Assembly: GCF_006351005.1 (NCBI RefSeq) | Contig: NZ_VENP01000006.1 | Coordinates: 21,119-85,118, forward strand | Reading direction: 5' to 3' | Source: Miniimonas arenae | GTDB lineage: Bacteria; Actinomycetota; Actinomycetes; Actinomycetales; Beutenbergiaceae | Length of the DNA: 64,000 nucleotides | Shown: piece after piece, positions 45,758 through 54,763 of the stretch | Layout of the letters: every line of letters starts with the position of its first letter | How positions within the stretch are numbered: the first letter of the stretch is position 1 | Notes under the pieces: model-generated | Told to the model about the DNA's origin: nothing | What the model saw: only the letters and a program-made list of their open reading frames with translations | The model's database searches: none | Made by a program: the position numbers and the translations under genes

Positions 45758-48355
45758 GTGACCGTCCTCAGCCCCGCCCACCCGCTCGCCCTGCCCCCGG
45801 GCACGAGCCCCGAGGCGACGTACGAGGCGTTCGAGGCCTACGCGGCCGCCCGCGGGCTGACGCCCTACCCGCACCAGGAGGAGGCCGCGCTCGCGATCGT
45901 CGCGGGCGAGCACGTCGTGCTCGCGACGCCGACGGGCAGCGGCAAGAGCCTGGTCGCCGTCGTCGCGCACGCGGCGGCCCTCGCCCGCGGCGCACGCACG
46001 TACTACACGGCCCCGGTCAAGGCCCTCGTGAGCGAGAAGTTCTTCGACCTCGCGGCCGCGTTCGGCGCCGCGAACGTCGGGATGATCACCGGTGACGTCG
46101 CGATCAACCCGGACGCGCCGATCCTGTGCTGCACGGCCGAGATCCTCGCGGCCCAGACGCTGCGCGGCCAGCTGGGCGCCACGCCGTCGAGCACCGAGAA
46201 CGACGCCGACCTCGTGGTCGTCGCCGACGAGTTCCACTTCTACGCCGACCCGCAGCGCGGCTCGGCGTGGCAGATCCCGCTCCTGGACCTGCCCGGGGCG
46301 CAGTTCGTGCTGCTCTCGGCGACGCTCGGGGAGATGACCGACATCGTGGCGGACCTGACCCGCCGCACCGGCCGCGGCGCCCAGGTCATCGCGCACACCG
46401 AGCGACCCGTGCCGCTCACGTTCCGCTACTCCCTCGAGCCGCTCACCGAGGTCATCGAGGAGCTGCTCGGCACCCGGCGCGACCCGGTGTACGTCGTCCA
46501 CTTCACGCAGGCCGCGGCGCTCGAGCGGGCCCAGGCGCTCACGTCGATCCAGGTCACCACGAAGGAGCAGCGCGCCGCGATCGCGCAGGCGCTGGCCGGC
46601 GAGCGGTTCGCCGGCGGCTTCGGCAGCACGCTCTCGCGGCTGCTGCGGCTCGGCATCGGCGTGCACCACGCGGGCATGCTGCCGCGCTACCGGCGCCTCG
46701 TGGAACGCCTCGTCCAGGCCGGTCACCTGCGCGTCGTGTGCGGCACCGACACGCTCGGCGTCGGGGTGAACATGCCCATCCGGACCGTGGTGTTCACCGG
46801 CCTGACGAAGTTCGACGGCGTGCGCCAGCGCCACCTCACGGCGCGGGAGTTCCACCAGATCTCCGGCCGCGCGGGCCGGGCCGGCTTCGACACCGTGGGC
46901 GACGTCGTCGTGCAGGCGCCCGACCACGTCATCGAGAACGCCCGGGCGCTGGCCAAGGCGGGCGACGACGAGCGCAAGCGCCGCAAGATCGTGCGCAAGA
47001 AGGCGCCCGAGGGGCAGGTCAACTGGACGGACAAGACGTTCGAGCGGCTTCGCGACGCCGAGCCCGAGCCACTGACCAGCCAGCTGGCGGTCACGCACGC
47101 GATGGTGCTCGGCGTGCTCGAGCGCCCGGGCGACCCGGTCGCGCGCGCCTGGCGCCTGCTCACCGACAACCACGAGCCGCACCGCGCGGCCAACCCCCTC
47201 GTGCGGCGCGCGGTGGGCATCTACCGGTCGCTGCACACCGCGGGCCTCGTCGCGCACACCCCGCGCAGCCGGGTCGCGCCCGGTGAACCGACGGTGCGCC
47301 TGGTCGCCGAGGTCCCGGACGAGTTCGCCCTCAACTCCCCGCTCTCCCCGTTCGCCCTCGCGGCCCTGGACCTGCTGGACCCCGACGCCGAGCCGTTCGC
47401 GCGGGCGCTCGACGTCGTGTCGGTGGTCGAGGCGACGACGCCGGGACCGCGGCCGGTCCTCATGGCGCAGCAGCACGCCGCACGCGGCGAGGCGGTCGCC
47501 GCGATGAAGTCCGAGGGGCTGGAGTACGAAGAGCGGATGGAGCTGCTCGAGGACGTCACCTACCCCCAGCCGCTCGCCGAGCTGCTCGGCGCGGCCTGGA
47601 CGCCGTACGTGCGCGCGAACCCGTGGGCCGCGGAGCAGGAGCTGGAGCCCAAGTCCGTCGTCCGCGAGATGGTCGAGACCGGGATGACGTTCTCGGAGCT
47701 CGTCTCGCGGTACGGCGTCCAGCGCTCGGAGGGCGTGGTGCTGCGCTACCTCACGGACGTCTACCGCAGCCTGCGCCAGGTGGTGCCGGAGGCGTGGCGC
47801 ACGAGCGAGGTCGACGACGTCGTGACCTGGCTCGGCGAGGTCGTGCGGCAGGTGGACTCCTCGCTGCTGGACGAGTGGGAGGCGCTCGCCGGTGCGTCCG
47901 CGGACGCGGCCGACGGCCTCACGGACGAGGAGGTCGAGCGCGCCGAGCGCCGGTTCGGTGACTCCGAGACCCCGCCGCCCTTCTCCGCGAACGAGCGCGC
48001 GGTCCGCGTCGCGGCCCGCGGGGCGGCCTTCCGCCGGGTCGAGCTTCTCGCGCGCGAGGACTACGCGGCCCTCGGCGCGCTGGACGGCGCGGCGGGCTGG
48101 GACGCGCAGCGCTGGCGCGACCAGCTCGAGCCGTACTGGGCCGAGTACGACCACCTCGCGACCGACGGCGCCGCCCGGTCCGCAGCACTCGTGCTGCTGG
48201 AGGACTCCGGCCGCGTGCGGCGGCTCGAGCAGATCCTCGACGACCCCTCGGGCGACCGCGACTGGCGCCTCGTGCTCGAGGTGGACCTCGACGCGAGTGA
48301 CGCGGCCGGGGAGCTCGTCGTCCGACCGGTCAGTCTGGGTCCGTGGCAGGCCTGA
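45758..48355 (+). CDS. Ski2-like DEAD/DEAH-box helicase with DUF3516-type C-terminus
   Basis: An 865-aa helicase. The N-terminal RecA-like domains have LTPYPHQEEAAL, Walker A ATPTGSGKSLVA, VKALVSEKFF, motif II VVADEFHFYADP and motif III LLSATLGEMTD. Motifs V/VI are GTDTLGVGVNMP and HQISGRAGRAGFDTVG. The C-terminal about 400 residues match the uncharacterised actinobacterial extension. A role in RNA or DNA unwinding is likely but the substrate is unknown. GTG 45758 has TACGGT 6 nt upstream (45746-45751). Confidence 0.9.
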   Translation: MTVLSPAHPLALPPGTSPEATYEAFEAYAAARGLTPYPHQEEAALAIVAGEHVVLATPTGSGKSLVAVVAHAAALARGARTYYTAPVKALVSEKFFDLAAAFGAANVGMITGDVAINPDAPILCCTAEILAAQTLRGQLGATPSSTENDADLVVVADEFHFYADPQRGSAWQIPLLDLPGAQFVLLSATLGEMTDIVADLTRRTGRGAQVIAHTERPVPLTFRYSLEPLTEVIEELLGTRRDPVYVVHFTQAAALERAQALTSIQVTTKEQRAAIAQALAGERFAGGFGSTLSRLLRLGIGVHHAGMLPRYRRLVERLVQAGHLRVVCGTDTLGVGVNMPIRTVVFTGLTKFDGVRQRHLTAREFHQISGRAGRAGFDTVGDVVVQAPDHVIENARALAKAGDDERKRRKIVRKKAPEGQVNWTDKTFERLRDAEPEPLTSQLAVTHAMVLGVLERPGDPVARAWRLLTDNHEPHRAANPLVRRAVGIYRSLHTAGLVAHTPRSRVAPGEPTVRLVAEVPDEFALNSPLSPFALAALDLLDPDAEPFARALDVVSVVEATTPGPRPVLMAQQHAARGEAVAAMKSEGLEYEERMELLEDVTYPQPLAELLGAAWTPYVRANPWAAEQELEPKSVVREMVETGMTFSELVSRYGVQRSEGVVLRYLTDVYRSLRQVVPEAWRTSEVDDVVTWLGEVVRQVDSSLLDEWEALAGASADAADGLTDEEVERAERRFGDSETPPPFSANERAVRVAARGAAFRRVELLAREDYAALGALDGAAGWDAQRWRDQLEPYWAEYDHLATDGAARSAALVLLEDSGRVRRLEQILDDPSGDRDWRLVLEVDLDASDAAGELVVRPVSLGPWQA

Positions 48356-48446
48356 GGCGAGCGACGGCGGGCCGACCGGCCGGCCGCACCGCCCGGCCCG
48401 CGGGCCCAGCGAGCCGCCGGTCCGACTTCCGAGGGAGAATGAGGCC

Positions 48447-49496
48447 GTGCTGACGAACGACCCGGGGTGGTACCCCGACCCCCAGGGCGAGCGCCAGGTC
48501 CGGTTCTGGGACGGCGAGGCGTGGACGGAGTACGTCCAGCCGCTCGCCCCGGTCGCGGTGCGTACGCACGGCTCCGACACCGCGGTCGAGGACTACCCCT
48601 ACCTCGCCGACGCCGATCTGCGGGCGAGCCACGAGCCGCGCATCGTCTCGACGTGGGAGCCCGAGGCGATCGCGATCCCCGGGCGAGCCCGCCCGCGCCG
48701 GCGCCGATCCGCGCTCGGCTGGTGGATCGCCGGCGGTGCGGTCACCGTCCTCGTCATCGTCGTCGCGCTGATCGCGGCCCTGGTGAACCAGGGCCCGGCG
48801 GTCGACCCCGCCGCCGGCCCCTCCGCCGGGTCCTCGCCCGGGGTGGCCGCCGGCCAGGCCTCGCCGGGCTCGCCCGCGACGGTGTCGGTCCCCGACGGCG
48901 GGTCCGCCCTCGTGGCGATCGAGGTTCCCGAGGCGGGCTCGTACCTCCTCACCGCGGCGGCGGCCGAGGACGTCGCCGCCGAGCTGAGCCTCGACGGCAC
49001 CGTGCTGTGGTCGGGTGACGACCGCGGCAACGACCTCGCCGGCATCATCGGCGGCTCCTGGTCCGACCCGGCCGGGTTCGTACAGCTCGAGGCCGGCACC
49101 TACACCCTCACCGTCACCGAGCACGACGGCGTGGCGACCTCCGCGGAGGTGACGATCTACGCCGTCGAGGCCGTCGACGTCGCCGTCGGGCAGACCACCG
49201 ACGTGACGATCCCCGCGGGCGGATACTCGGTGCTGCGGCTGACCGGTGACGCCGAGCAGCGCCTCGCGGTCGACGTGCGCGCCTCGGTCGACTGGGAGGA
49301 CGCGCGGCTCACGTACTTCCCGAGCGGGCGCGCCACGCTCGCGGACGACCGGGGTCCGCAGGCCGCGACCGAGAAGGGTGGCACCGAGTACGACCCCTAT
49401 CTCGAGGCGACCTTCCCGGCCGGCTCGTCGTTCCTCGTGCTGGACGAGTACGACCAGAACGAGATCACGGTGTCCGTCGCGGTGACACCCGTCTAG
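48447..49496 (+). CDS. DUF2510 membrane protein with an extracytoplasmic domain
   Basis: A 349-aa protein. DUF2510 is at the N-terminus (NDPGWYPDPQGERQVRFWDGEAWTEY). A basic stretch and a membrane segment (LGWWIAGGAVTVLVIVVALIAALV, about 90-113) follow. An extracytoplasmic region then has beta-rich sequence that looks like two related modules (about 150-235 and 240-345). It shares architecture but not repeats with the protein at 41217. GTG 48447 has a GAGGGAG stretch upstream. Confidence 0.8.
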   Translation: MLTNDPGWYPDPQGERQVRFWDGEAWTEYVQPLAPVAVRTHGSDTAVEDYPYLADADLRASHEPRIVSTWEPEAIAIPGRARPRRRRSALGWWIAGGAVTVLVIVVALIAALVNQGPAVDPAAGPSAGSSPGVAAGQASPGSPATVSVPDGGSALVAIEVPEAGSYLLTAAAAEDVAAELSLDGTVLWSGDDRGNDLAGIIGGSWSDPAGFVQLEAGTYTLTVTEHDGVATSAEVTIYAVEAVDVAVGQTTDVTIPAGGYSVLRLTGDAEQRLAVDVRASVDWEDARLTYFPSGRATLADDRGPQAATEKGGTEYDPYLEATFPAGSSFLVLDEYDQNEITVSVAVTPV

Positions 49497-49554
49497 CGCC
49501 GCTGCGCCGACGTCGCTGACGTCCGGCGCCGCCGTGGCTCCCGTGGCCCGGGAG

Positions 49555-50145
49555 TCAGCCCTTCGCGGCGCGCGCCGCCGCCTTGGCCGCCTGCTTCGTC
49601 GCCCGCACCTGCAGGAGCGAGTCGGCGTCGGTGACGTCGGCGATGGACCGCCGCGAGCCCTCCTCGCCGTACGCCCCGGCAGTCTCGCGCCACCCGGCGG
49701 GAGTCACGCCGCGCTGCTTGCCGAGCAGAGCGAGGAAGATCCGCGCCTTCTGGTCGCCGAACCCCGCAAGTGCCTTGAGCCGCGAGAGAACGGTCGCGGC
49801 GTCCGGGGTGGCGCCGTCGGCGTCGGTCCAGATCGCGGTGACGTCGCCGTCGTAGCGGTGCACGACGGCGCGCGCCACCTCCTGCACCCGGCCCGCCATC
49901 GAGCCGGGGTAGCGGTGCACGGCGGGCGGCGTGCGGCACAGCTCCGCGAACGCCTCAGGATCGGCGGCCGCGATCGCCTCCGGGGCGATCGAACCGAGCC
50001 GCTGCTCGATCTTGGCAGGACCGGCGAAGGCGGTCTCCATCGCGACCTGCTGGTCCAGGAGCATGCCGATGAGCAGGGCGAACGGGTCGCGCTCGAGGAG
50101 CGCGTCGGCCTCGGGGTCGCCGGTGAGCCAGAGCGGGCGCGTCAT
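49555..50145 (-). CDS. HhH-GPD-type base-excision repair protein
   Basis: A 196-aa protein. LLIGMLLDQQVAMETAFAGPAKIEQRLG resembles the start of the HhH-GPD fold. The helix-hairpin-helix and following loop are SRLKALAGFGDQKARIFLALLGKQ. I do not see the usual catalytic Lys and Asp together, so activity is uncertain. A Lys/Ala-rich tail follows. The ATG overlaps the stop of the lipoate-ligase-like gene (ATGA). Confidence 0.8.
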   Translation of the reverse strand: MTRPLWLTGDPEADALLERDPFALLIGMLLDQQVAMETAFAGPAKIEQRLGSIAPEAIAAADPEAFAELCRTPPAVHRYPGSMAGRVQEVARAVVHRYDGDVTAIWTDADGATPDAATVLSRLKALAGFGDQKARIFLALLGKQRGVTPAGWRETAGAYGEEGSRRSIADVTDADSLLQVRATKQAAKAAARAAKG

Positions 50146-51203
50146 GGCACCCGATTCAACCACTCGGGGGTGGCGAACTTCGTGGCGACCAGGCGCTCGG
50201 CCTCGGCGCGCTCGGCCGCGGTGATCTCGCCGGGGACGGTGGCGTACCGCGAGGCGAACGTGGCCGCGAAGGAGTCGATGATCTCCGCGCGCGGCAGGCC
50301 CGTCTGGCTGCGCAGCGGGTCCACGCGCTTGTTCGCGCTGCGGGTGCCCTTGTCCGAGAGCTTCTCGCGCCCGATGCGCAGGACGTCGAGCATCGCGTCG
50401 GCGTCGATGTCGTAGGACATCGTGACGTGGTGGAGCACCGCGCCGGAGGCGTACCGCTTCTGCGCGGCGCCGGCGATCTTGCCCGCCGGAGAGGTGATGT
50501 CGTTGAGCGGGACGTACGTCGCCTGGATGCCGAGGTCGCGCAGCGCGGCCAGCACCCAGTCGTCGAGGAACGCGTAGGACTGCTCGAAGCTCAGGCCCTC
50601 GACGAGCGAGGCCGGCACGTAGAGCGAGTAGGTGATCGTGTTGCCGGGCTGGATGAACATCGCGCCGCCGCCGGAGACGCGCCGGGTGACCGTGACGTCC
50701 TGGCGAGCCACGCCGTCGGGGTCCACCTCGTTGCGCATCGACTGGAAGGACCCGATGACGACGACGTTGCGCTCCCACTCCCAGAACCGCAGCGTCGGGC
50801 CGCGCGTCCCGGCGCCCACCGCCTGCGCGAGCACCTCGTCCAGGGCCATCTGCATGAACGGGAGCTCGGCCTCACCGCAGATGACCTCGAACGTGTGGTC
50901 GTGCCAGCTCGTGGCGTGGCCGAGGGCGCGACGAACCGCGATCGCGACGGCCTCGGGGCTGAACCCCACCATGACGGTGTCGTCGCCGACGGCGCGCGCC
51001 ACCACCTGGGCCATCGCCTGGACCGGGGTGCTCGCCGGCAGGCCGGTGAGCGCGCGGTTGATGTCGAGGATCGCGTCGTCGGGCTCGAGGAAGAAGTCGC
51101 CCGAGACGACGACGTCCGCGAGAACCGCGTCGTCCCCCTCCCCCGATGTCGTCAGGTCGACGACGACGAGCTTGCCTCCGGGCACCTTGTACTCACCATG
51201 CAC
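50142..51203 (-). CDS. Lipoate-protein ligase A family protein, domain order reversed
   Basis: A 353-aa protein. Residues 1-90 match the small C-terminal domain of LplA: EYKVPGGKLVVVDL, VSGDFFLEPDDAILDINRALTGLP. The catalytic BPL/LplA/LipB domain follows: FWEWERNVVVIGSFQ, VTRRVSGGGAMFIQPG and GKIAGAAQKRY. So the small domain comes first, unlike E. coli LplA. It attaches lipoate or octanoate to dehydrogenase subunits. GTG 51203 has GATAAT exactly 6 nt upstream (51210-51215), so ATG-based longer readings are rejected. Confidence 0.88.
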   Translation of the reverse strand: MHGEYKVPGGKLVVVDLTTSGEGDDAVLADVVVSGDFFLEPDDAILDINRALTGLPASTPVQAMAQVVARAVGDDTVMVGFSPEAVAIAVRRALGHATSWHDHTFEVICGEAELPFMQMALDEVLAQAVGAGTRGPTLRFWEWERNVVVIGSFQSMRNEVDPDGVARQDVTVTRRVSGGGAMFIQPGNTITYSLYVPASLVEGLSFEQSYAFLDDWVLAALRDLGIQATYVPLNDITSPAGKIAGAAQKRYASGAVLHHVTMSYDIDADAMLDVLRIGREKLSDKGTRSANKRVDPLRSQTGLPRAEIIDSFAATFASRYATVPGEITAAERAEAERLVATKFATPEWLNRVP

Positions 51204-51215
51204 GTGGTCATTATC
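51204..51215 (-). promoter_or_regulatory. -10 element of the lipoate-ligase-like gene
   Basis: GATAAT (51210-51215, reading the minus strand) is one mismatch from the -10 consensus and ends 6 nt before GTG 51203. It implies a leaderless transcript. No good -35 is present at 17 bp. Confidence 0.55.
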
Positions 51216-51353
51216 CCCGACCCCCTCAGCCCTCCCGCAGGGGTGGTTCTCGTGGCACCGCGGGCCGCCGCTCGTGCGGGCTGAGAGCAACATCGCACGA
51301 CGCGCACCTCGCGGCGCGTTGCCGATCGGCTCCCCGTCCACCACGCTGGGGCC

Positions 51354-52127
<774 letters not shown>

Positions 52128-52168
52128 CCCGTCAGCCGCGCGGGCAGCAGCCGCGCGGGCAGAAGCCG

Positions 52169-52191
52169 GGCCGGCAGCGCCGGTGCCGGCC
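52169..52191. terminator. Hairpin between convergent EP-repeat gene and cimA
   Basis: GGCCGGCA, 7-nt loop, TGCCGGCC: a perfect 8-bp stem between two convergent genes, with GC-rich direct repeats around it. It can serve both directions. Confidence 0.6.
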
Positions 52192-52205
52192 GGCCCAGCC
52201 GCGCC

Positions 52206-53813
52206 TCAGCGCGGCTCGACCCCGGCCTGGACGAGCCCGAAGACGAGCGCGTCCACGAGCGCCTCGTACGCCGCCTCGAGGATGTTGGGCCCCACGCCGA
52301 CGGTGCTCCACACGCTCGCGCCGTCGGAGGTCTGGATGAGCACGCGCGTCACGGCGTCGGTGCCGTGCGAGGTGTCGAGCAGGCGGACGCGGAAGTCGAC
52401 GAGCTCGAACGAGGCGATCTCCGGGTAGGTCCCCAGGAGCGCCTCGCGCAGCGCGTGGTCGAGCGCGTTGACGGGACCGTTTCCCTCGCCGGTCTGCACG
52501 ACCCGAGCACCGCCGGCGTGCAGCTTGACGGTGGCCTCGCACTCGCCGTCGCCCCCGATCCGCTCGGAGTACAGCACCGACGCGCGCCAGCTCTCCACCC
52601 GGAAGTACGCCGGCCGGTGACCGTCGAGCTCCTCCTGCAGGAGCAGTGCGAACGAGGCGTCGGCCGCGTCGAACGTGTACCCGTTCGCCTCGGCGTTCTT
52701 GACCCGGTCGACGACCTTGGTGAGCACCTCGGGCCGGCCCGTGAGGTCGATCCCGAGCTCGCGCCCCTTGAGCTCGATCGACGCGCGGCCCGCCATGTCC
52801 GACACGAGCATCCGCATGTCGTTGCCCACGAGGGTGGGGTCGATGTGCTGGTAGAGGTCGGGGTCCACGCGGATCGCGCTGGCGTGCAGCCCGGCCTTGT
52901 GCGCGAACGCGCTCGCGCCGATGTACGGCTGCCGCCCGAACGGCGGGATGTTCGTGACCTCGCTGACCGAGTGCGCGATCCGCGTCACCTCGGTGAGCGC
53001 GCCGGGAACGAGGCACCGCGCCCCGAGCTTGAGCTCGAGGTTGGCGACGACGGCGAGCAGGTCCGCGTTGCCGGTCCGCTCGCCGTAGCCGTTCACGGTG
53101 CCCTGCACGTGCCGCGCCCCGGCCTGGACGGCTGCGACCGAGTTCGCGACGGCGCACCCGGTGTCGTTGTGCGCGTGGATCCCCAGGCGCCCCGAGGTGC
53201 GGGTGCGCACCTCGGCGACGACCGCGTGCACCCAGTCCGGCAGCATCCCGCCGTTGGTGTCGCACAGCACGACGTCGCTCGCTCCGGCGGTGAACGCGGC
53301 CTCGACGGCCCGCAGCGCGTAGTCGGGGTCGAACCGGTAGCCGTCGAAGAAGTGCTCCGCATCGACGATGACGCGGCGGCCCTCGCCGGTGAGGTAGCGC
53401 ACGGTGTCGGCGATCATCGCGAGGTTCTCCTCGCCGTCGGTGCGCAGCGCGCGCTCGACGTGCCGGATGTCGCTCTTCGCGACCAGCGTCACGATCGACG
53501 CCTCGGAGTCCAGCAGGGCGCGCACCTGCACGTCGTCGTGCGCGCGAGCGCCCGCCTTGCGGGTCGAGCCGAAGGCGGCCAGCTCGGCGTGGCGCAGGTC
53601 CAGCTCCTTGGCCGCGAGCGCGAAGAACTCGGTGTCCTTGGGAATCGCTCCGGGCCAGCCGCCCTCGATCACCGCCACTCCGAGCTCGTCCAGCAGCGGT
53701 GCGATGAGCATCTTGTCCGCCACCGTGAGGTTCATGCCCTCCTGCTGCGCGCCGTCGCGCAGGGTGGTGTCGTAGATCTCGACGGTCTCGCCGTCGAGGG
53801 TCGGCGTCGTCAT
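52206..53813 (-). CDS. cimA: Citramalate synthase
   Basis: A 535-aa enzyme of the HMGL/alpha-IPM synthase family. It starts VEIYDTTLRDGAQQEGMNLTVADKM and has GIHAHNDTGCAVANSVAAVQAGARHVQGTVNGYGERTGNADLL, then HKAGLHASAIRVDPDLYQHI. The C-terminal about 140 residues form the regulatory LeuA dimer domain. CimA condenses pyruvate and acetyl-CoA to citramalate, a threonine-independent route to isoleucine; its product needs LeuCD and LeuB. ATG 53813 has GAGAGG upstream. A leader-peptide attenuator precedes it. Confidence 0.92.
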   Translation of the reverse strand: MTTPTLDGETVEIYDTTLRDGAQQEGMNLTVADKMLIAPLLDELGVAVIEGGWPGAIPKDTEFFALAAKELDLRHAELAAFGSTRKAGARAHDDVQVRALLDSEASIVTLVAKSDIRHVERALRTDGEENLAMIADTVRYLTGEGRRVIVDAEHFFDGYRFDPDYALRAVEAAFTAGASDVVLCDTNGGMLPDWVHAVVAEVRTRTSGRLGIHAHNDTGCAVANSVAAVQAGARHVQGTVNGYGERTGNADLLAVVANLELKLGARCLVPGALTEVTRIAHSVSEVTNIPPFGRQPYIGASAFAHKAGLHASAIRVDPDLYQHIDPTLVGNDMRMLVSDMAGRASIELKGRELGIDLTGRPEVLTKVVDRVKNAEANGYTFDAADASFALLLQEELDGHRPAYFRVESWRASVLYSERIGGDGECEATVKLHAGGARVVQTGEGNGPVNALDHALREALLGTYPEIASFELVDFRVRLLDTSHGTDAVTRVLIQTSDGASVWSTVGVGPNILEAAYEALVDALVFGLVQAGVEPR

Positions 53814-53935
53814 GACGTGCCTCTCGAGTGATGCCTGGGGCGAGGTCGCTGCCGGCTCGTGACCGGAGGCCCATGACCTCACCGGGGGTTCCCGTCCGCC
53901 GTGCCCGGAGTGTGGGTTCCCCCGGACACACAAAA

Positions 53936-53956
53936 GCCTCCCGGGGTACGGGAGGC
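53936..53956 (-). terminator. Attenuator terminator upstream of cimA
   Basis: On the minus strand, GCCTCCCG, 5-nt loop, CGGGAGGC is followed by TTTTGTGTGT. It sits 122 nt before the cimA start and after the leader peptide. A stable hairpin with perfect 10-bp arms (53958-53982) comes just before it, starting at the leader stop codon. No clear antiterminator pairing to the terminator arms was found. Confidence 0.75.
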
Positions 53957-53981
53957 GGCGCGTCCGGGTGGGCCGGACGCG

Positions 53982-54011
53982 CTAGGTAATAAGCAGGGCG
54001 GGGTGTGCCAC
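53982..54011 (-). CDS. cimA leader peptide (MAHPALLIT)
   Basis: A 9-codon frame starting GTG and ending TAG that encodes MAHPALLIT, with adjacent Leu-Leu-Ile codons. It is followed at once by a hairpin and then a terminator ahead of cimA. CACACT ends 6 nt before the GTG, so it would be leaderless like the ilvB leader. A 9-nt direct repeat, GTGTGCCAC (54003-54011 and 54019-54027 on the plus strand), brackets the -10. Confidence 0.6.
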   Translation of the reverse strand: MAHPALLIT

Positions 54012-54076
54012 GGCAACAGTGTGCCACACCCGTCCGTGCGCGCCGAGCGCACACCCGCGCCCGACGGCGCCAGTTC

Positions 54077-54238
54077 GTGCGCCGTCCCGCGCCCACGATC
54101 GGCGACGACGGCGGCCTCGTGCCCGACCCCGACGGTCGCGAGATCCGGGTGTGGACGCGCGTGGACGCGCGGCTCGTGTTCGAGGAGATGTGGCTGCGGT
54201 TCGCGGCCCTCGACGAGTGGGCGTCCGCGGCCGGGTAG
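54077..54238 (+). CDS. Possible small protein (53 aa)
   Basis: A short frame divergent from the cimA leader: VRRPAPTIGDDGGLVPDPDGREIRVWTRVDARLVFEEMWLRFAALDEWASAAG in outline (ends LDEWASAAG). It looks protein-like, with hydrophobic and acidic residues in a plausible amphipathic pattern, unlike the Arg-rich shadows around it. I recognise no family. No Shine-Dalgarno or -10 is evident, so it may be a chance frame. Confidence 0.3.
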   Translation: MRRPAPTIGDDGGLVPDPDGREIRVWTRVDARLVFEEMWLRFAALDEWASAAG

Positions 54239-54266
54239 GGCTTTCGGGGCCCGTCGGCGCGTCACG

Positions 54267-54322
54267 GCTCGTCCCGCCTCACCCGCCCCCCTCCGCTCGT
54301 CCCGCCTCACCCGCCCCCCTCC
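54267..54322. repeat. 28-bp tandem repeat, two full copies
   Basis: Two identical 28-bp units starting GCTCGTCCCGCCTCACCCGC (54267-54294 and 54295-54322), with the start of a degenerate third. Confidence 0.85.
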
Positions 54323-54367
54323 GCTCGTCCGTCCCACCCGCTCCACCCGCCCACCCCTTCGGTCGCC

Positions 54368-54580
54368 GAGAACGGCCCGTGGCGACGAGAACGGCCCGCA
54401 GCGGACCGTTCTCGTCGCAGTGGGCCGTTCTCGATCAGCCGGCGAGCGCGCCGGCCGGCTGGACGGCCCGCAGCGGACCGTTCTCGTCGCAGAGGGCCGT
54501 TCTCGATCAACGGGCGAGCGCGCCGGCCGGCTGGACGGCCCGCAGCGGACCGTTCTCGTCGCAGTGGGCCGTTCTCGGCG
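54368..54580. repeat. Interspersed palindromic repeat, copy B, expanded to a 72-bp tandem array
   Basis: A palindrome with 27-nt arms (54368-54432, arms starting GAGAACGGCCC) is the same family as 34426-34486. Its right part, with a 30-bp spacer, is repeated with a 72-bp period: ACGGCCCGCAGCGGACCGTT occurs at 54391, 54463 and 54535. One minus-strand frame reads through as a 24-aa repeat (ENGPLRRERSAAG), which I regard as non-coding. Confidence 0.85.
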
Positions 54581-54694
54581 AACGCGAGGCGGCGAACCAC
54601 ACCCGGTGGTGACGCACACGGCCCGACGGCGAGCCCGCCGGCCCCGAGGCGGCGCACCACCCGCGGTGGTGACGTCCGCGCGGGCGGTGGCTCG

Positions 54695-54731
54695 CCGTCG
54701 TGCGCCTGCGCGATCGGCAGGCGCACGACGG
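54695..54731 (-). terminator. Terminator after ilvE
   Basis: A perfect 14-bp stem (CCGTCGTGCGCCTG and complement) with a 9-nt loop, 33 nt past the ilvE stop. Confidence 0.8.
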
Positions 54732-54763
54732 CGTGTGCCGCGTCGATCGGTCGACGCGCGGCC

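Larger units (their letters stand above)
54239..54763. other. Repeat-rich intergenic region without a convincing gene
   Basis: 525 nt between the small frame and ilvE. It holds a 28-bp tandem repeat, the 72-bp palindromic repeat array, a pair of related 29-bp sequences (around 54584 and 54645; GAGGCGGCGAACCACAC-like) and the ilvE terminator. Confidence 0.7.

Noticed and set aside
54391..54580. CRISPR array
   Set aside because: The three units are direct 72-bp tandem copies with near-identical 30-bp spacers, and no cas genes are present.
54307..54726. Minus-strand frame encoding three ENGPLRRERSAAG repeats
   Set aside because: It follows the 72-bp palindromic DNA repeat, is Arg/Gly-rich, and has no start signal. 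Such frames arise from this repeat whenever the period is a multiple of three.
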